The notes under the pieces: generated by a model | Database searches by the model: none | Told to the model about the DNA's origin: nothing | The model's input: only the letters and a program-made list of their open reading frames with translations | From: DASUPK01 sp036520315 | GTDB lineage: Bacteria; Actinomycetota; Thermoleophilia; Solirubrobacterales; 70-9 | Reading direction: 5' to 3' | Assembly: GCA_036520315.1 (NCBI GenBank) | Contig: DATDJZ010000006.1 | Location: 1 to 17,888, forward strand | Length of the DNA: 17,888 nucleotides | In this document: positions 17,504 through 17,888 of the stretch, piece by piece | How the letters are laid out: each line of letters opens with the position of its first letter | Numbering within the stretch: the first letter of the stretch is position 1 | Program-made: the position numbers and the translations under genes

Positions 17504-17888
17504 TCGGGGTGATCCAGTTCCCCGGCTCCTGCGATGAGCGGGACGCGCTTGCCGCCGTCCAGCGCGTGGGCGACGGCCGGCTGGTCTGGCACGAGGAGAC
17601 GGACCTCTCGGGCTTCGACGGAGTCGTCATCCCGGGCGGCTTCTCCTATGGCGACTACCTGCGCGCCGGGGCGATCGCGCGCTTCTCGCCGGCGATGGAG
17701 GCCGTGGCTCGCTTCGCGGCCGAGGGCGGTTCCGTGCTGGGCATCTGCAACGGCTTCCAGGTCCTCTGCGAGGCCGGGCTGCTGCCGGGCGCGCTCCTGC
17801 CCAACGAAGGGCTGCGGTTCATCTGCAGACAGGTCGAGCTGGTGGCGGAGGACTTCGGGGGACCGTTCGGGGCCCAGGTCGGACAGGG
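17500..17888 (+). CDS. purQ: FGAM synthetase glutaminase subunit PurQ (cut by window end)
   Basis: Class I glutamine amidotransferase subunit that supplies ammonia to PurL. About 129 residues are present and the frame is open to the last base. IGVIQFPGSCDERDAL is the N-terminal strand and turn (commonly FPGSNCD), VVIPGGFSYGDYLRAGAIA is the PurQ signature, and LGICNGFQVLCEAGLLPG contains the nucleophilic Cys in the GxCNG elbow. The catalytic His and Glu would lie beyond the window. Start GTG 17500 overlaps the purS stop. purL and purF are the expected next genes but are not in view. Confidence 0.93.
   Translation, partial: MIGVIQFPGSCDERDALAAVQRVGDGRLVWHEETDLSGFDGVVIPGGFSYGDYLRAGAIARFSPAMEAVARFAAEGGSVLGICNGFQVLCEAGLLPGALLPNEGLRFICRQVELVAEDFGGPFGAQVGQ

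Overview
The window is a strongly GC-rich, gene-dense bacterial chromosome segment with no phage, transposon or CRISPR signs. A dnaK-grpE-dnaJ-hspR cluster, a separate clpB, purS/purQ-type purine genes, many GTG starts, and several genes with a TAnnnT hexamer 6-7 bases before the start codon instead of a ribosome binding site all point to Actinomycetota. A deep lineage such as Thermoleophilia (Solirubrobacterales) is my guess from overall protein character; no marker gene here proves it.

Layout. (1) 1-4325, plus strand: heat-shock operon dnaK, grpE, dnaJ, hspR, with a candidate promoter whose spacer carries a 17-bp palindrome. (2) 4322-5655, minus strand: a SnoaL-like protein followed by a secreted beta-lactamase-fold serine hydrolase; the hydrolase stop and the hspR stop share one CTAG. 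(3) 5656-5817: an unusually AT-rich divergent regulatory region. (4) 5818-8430, plus: clpB. (5) 8491-10880, plus: a membrane-anchored protein of unknown function overlapping by one base a large secreted cell-wall hydrolase (two lysozyme-like domains plus an M15-like peptidase domain). (6) 10914-11879, plus: an enoyl-CoA hydratase-like protein whose start codon lies in a UUCG hairpin; convergent with a minus-strand SAM methyltransferase (11898-12545). (7) 12642-17888, plus: a GYD-domain protein and a purine cluster purD, purE, purB, a glutaredoxin-like gene, purC, purS and purQ (cut by the window end).

How they work together. DnaK, DnaJ and GrpE form the Hsp70 cycle, ClpB is the disaggregase that works with it, and HspR is the expected repressor of both loci. 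The purine genes cover ring assembly from GAR synthesis (PurD) and FGAM synthetase subunits (PurS, PurQ) through the carboxylation, SAICAR and lyase steps (PurE, PurC, PurB). The purB-grx-purC and purS-purQ junctions are 4-base stop/start overlaps, so these genes are probably translated in a coupled way.

The most unusual signals are: a 30-bp hairpin-forming repeat present twice, in frame, inside grpE (plus a partial tandem copy); an 11-residue acidic motif shared by the DnaK tail and the GrpE N-terminus with only synonymous DNA differences; a 14-bp sequence that starts both divergent genes at 5645-5828; the UUCG hairpin over the hydratase start; and a thioredoxin-fold gene coupled on both sides inside the purine cluster. 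No stretch longer than about 160 bases lacks a gene.
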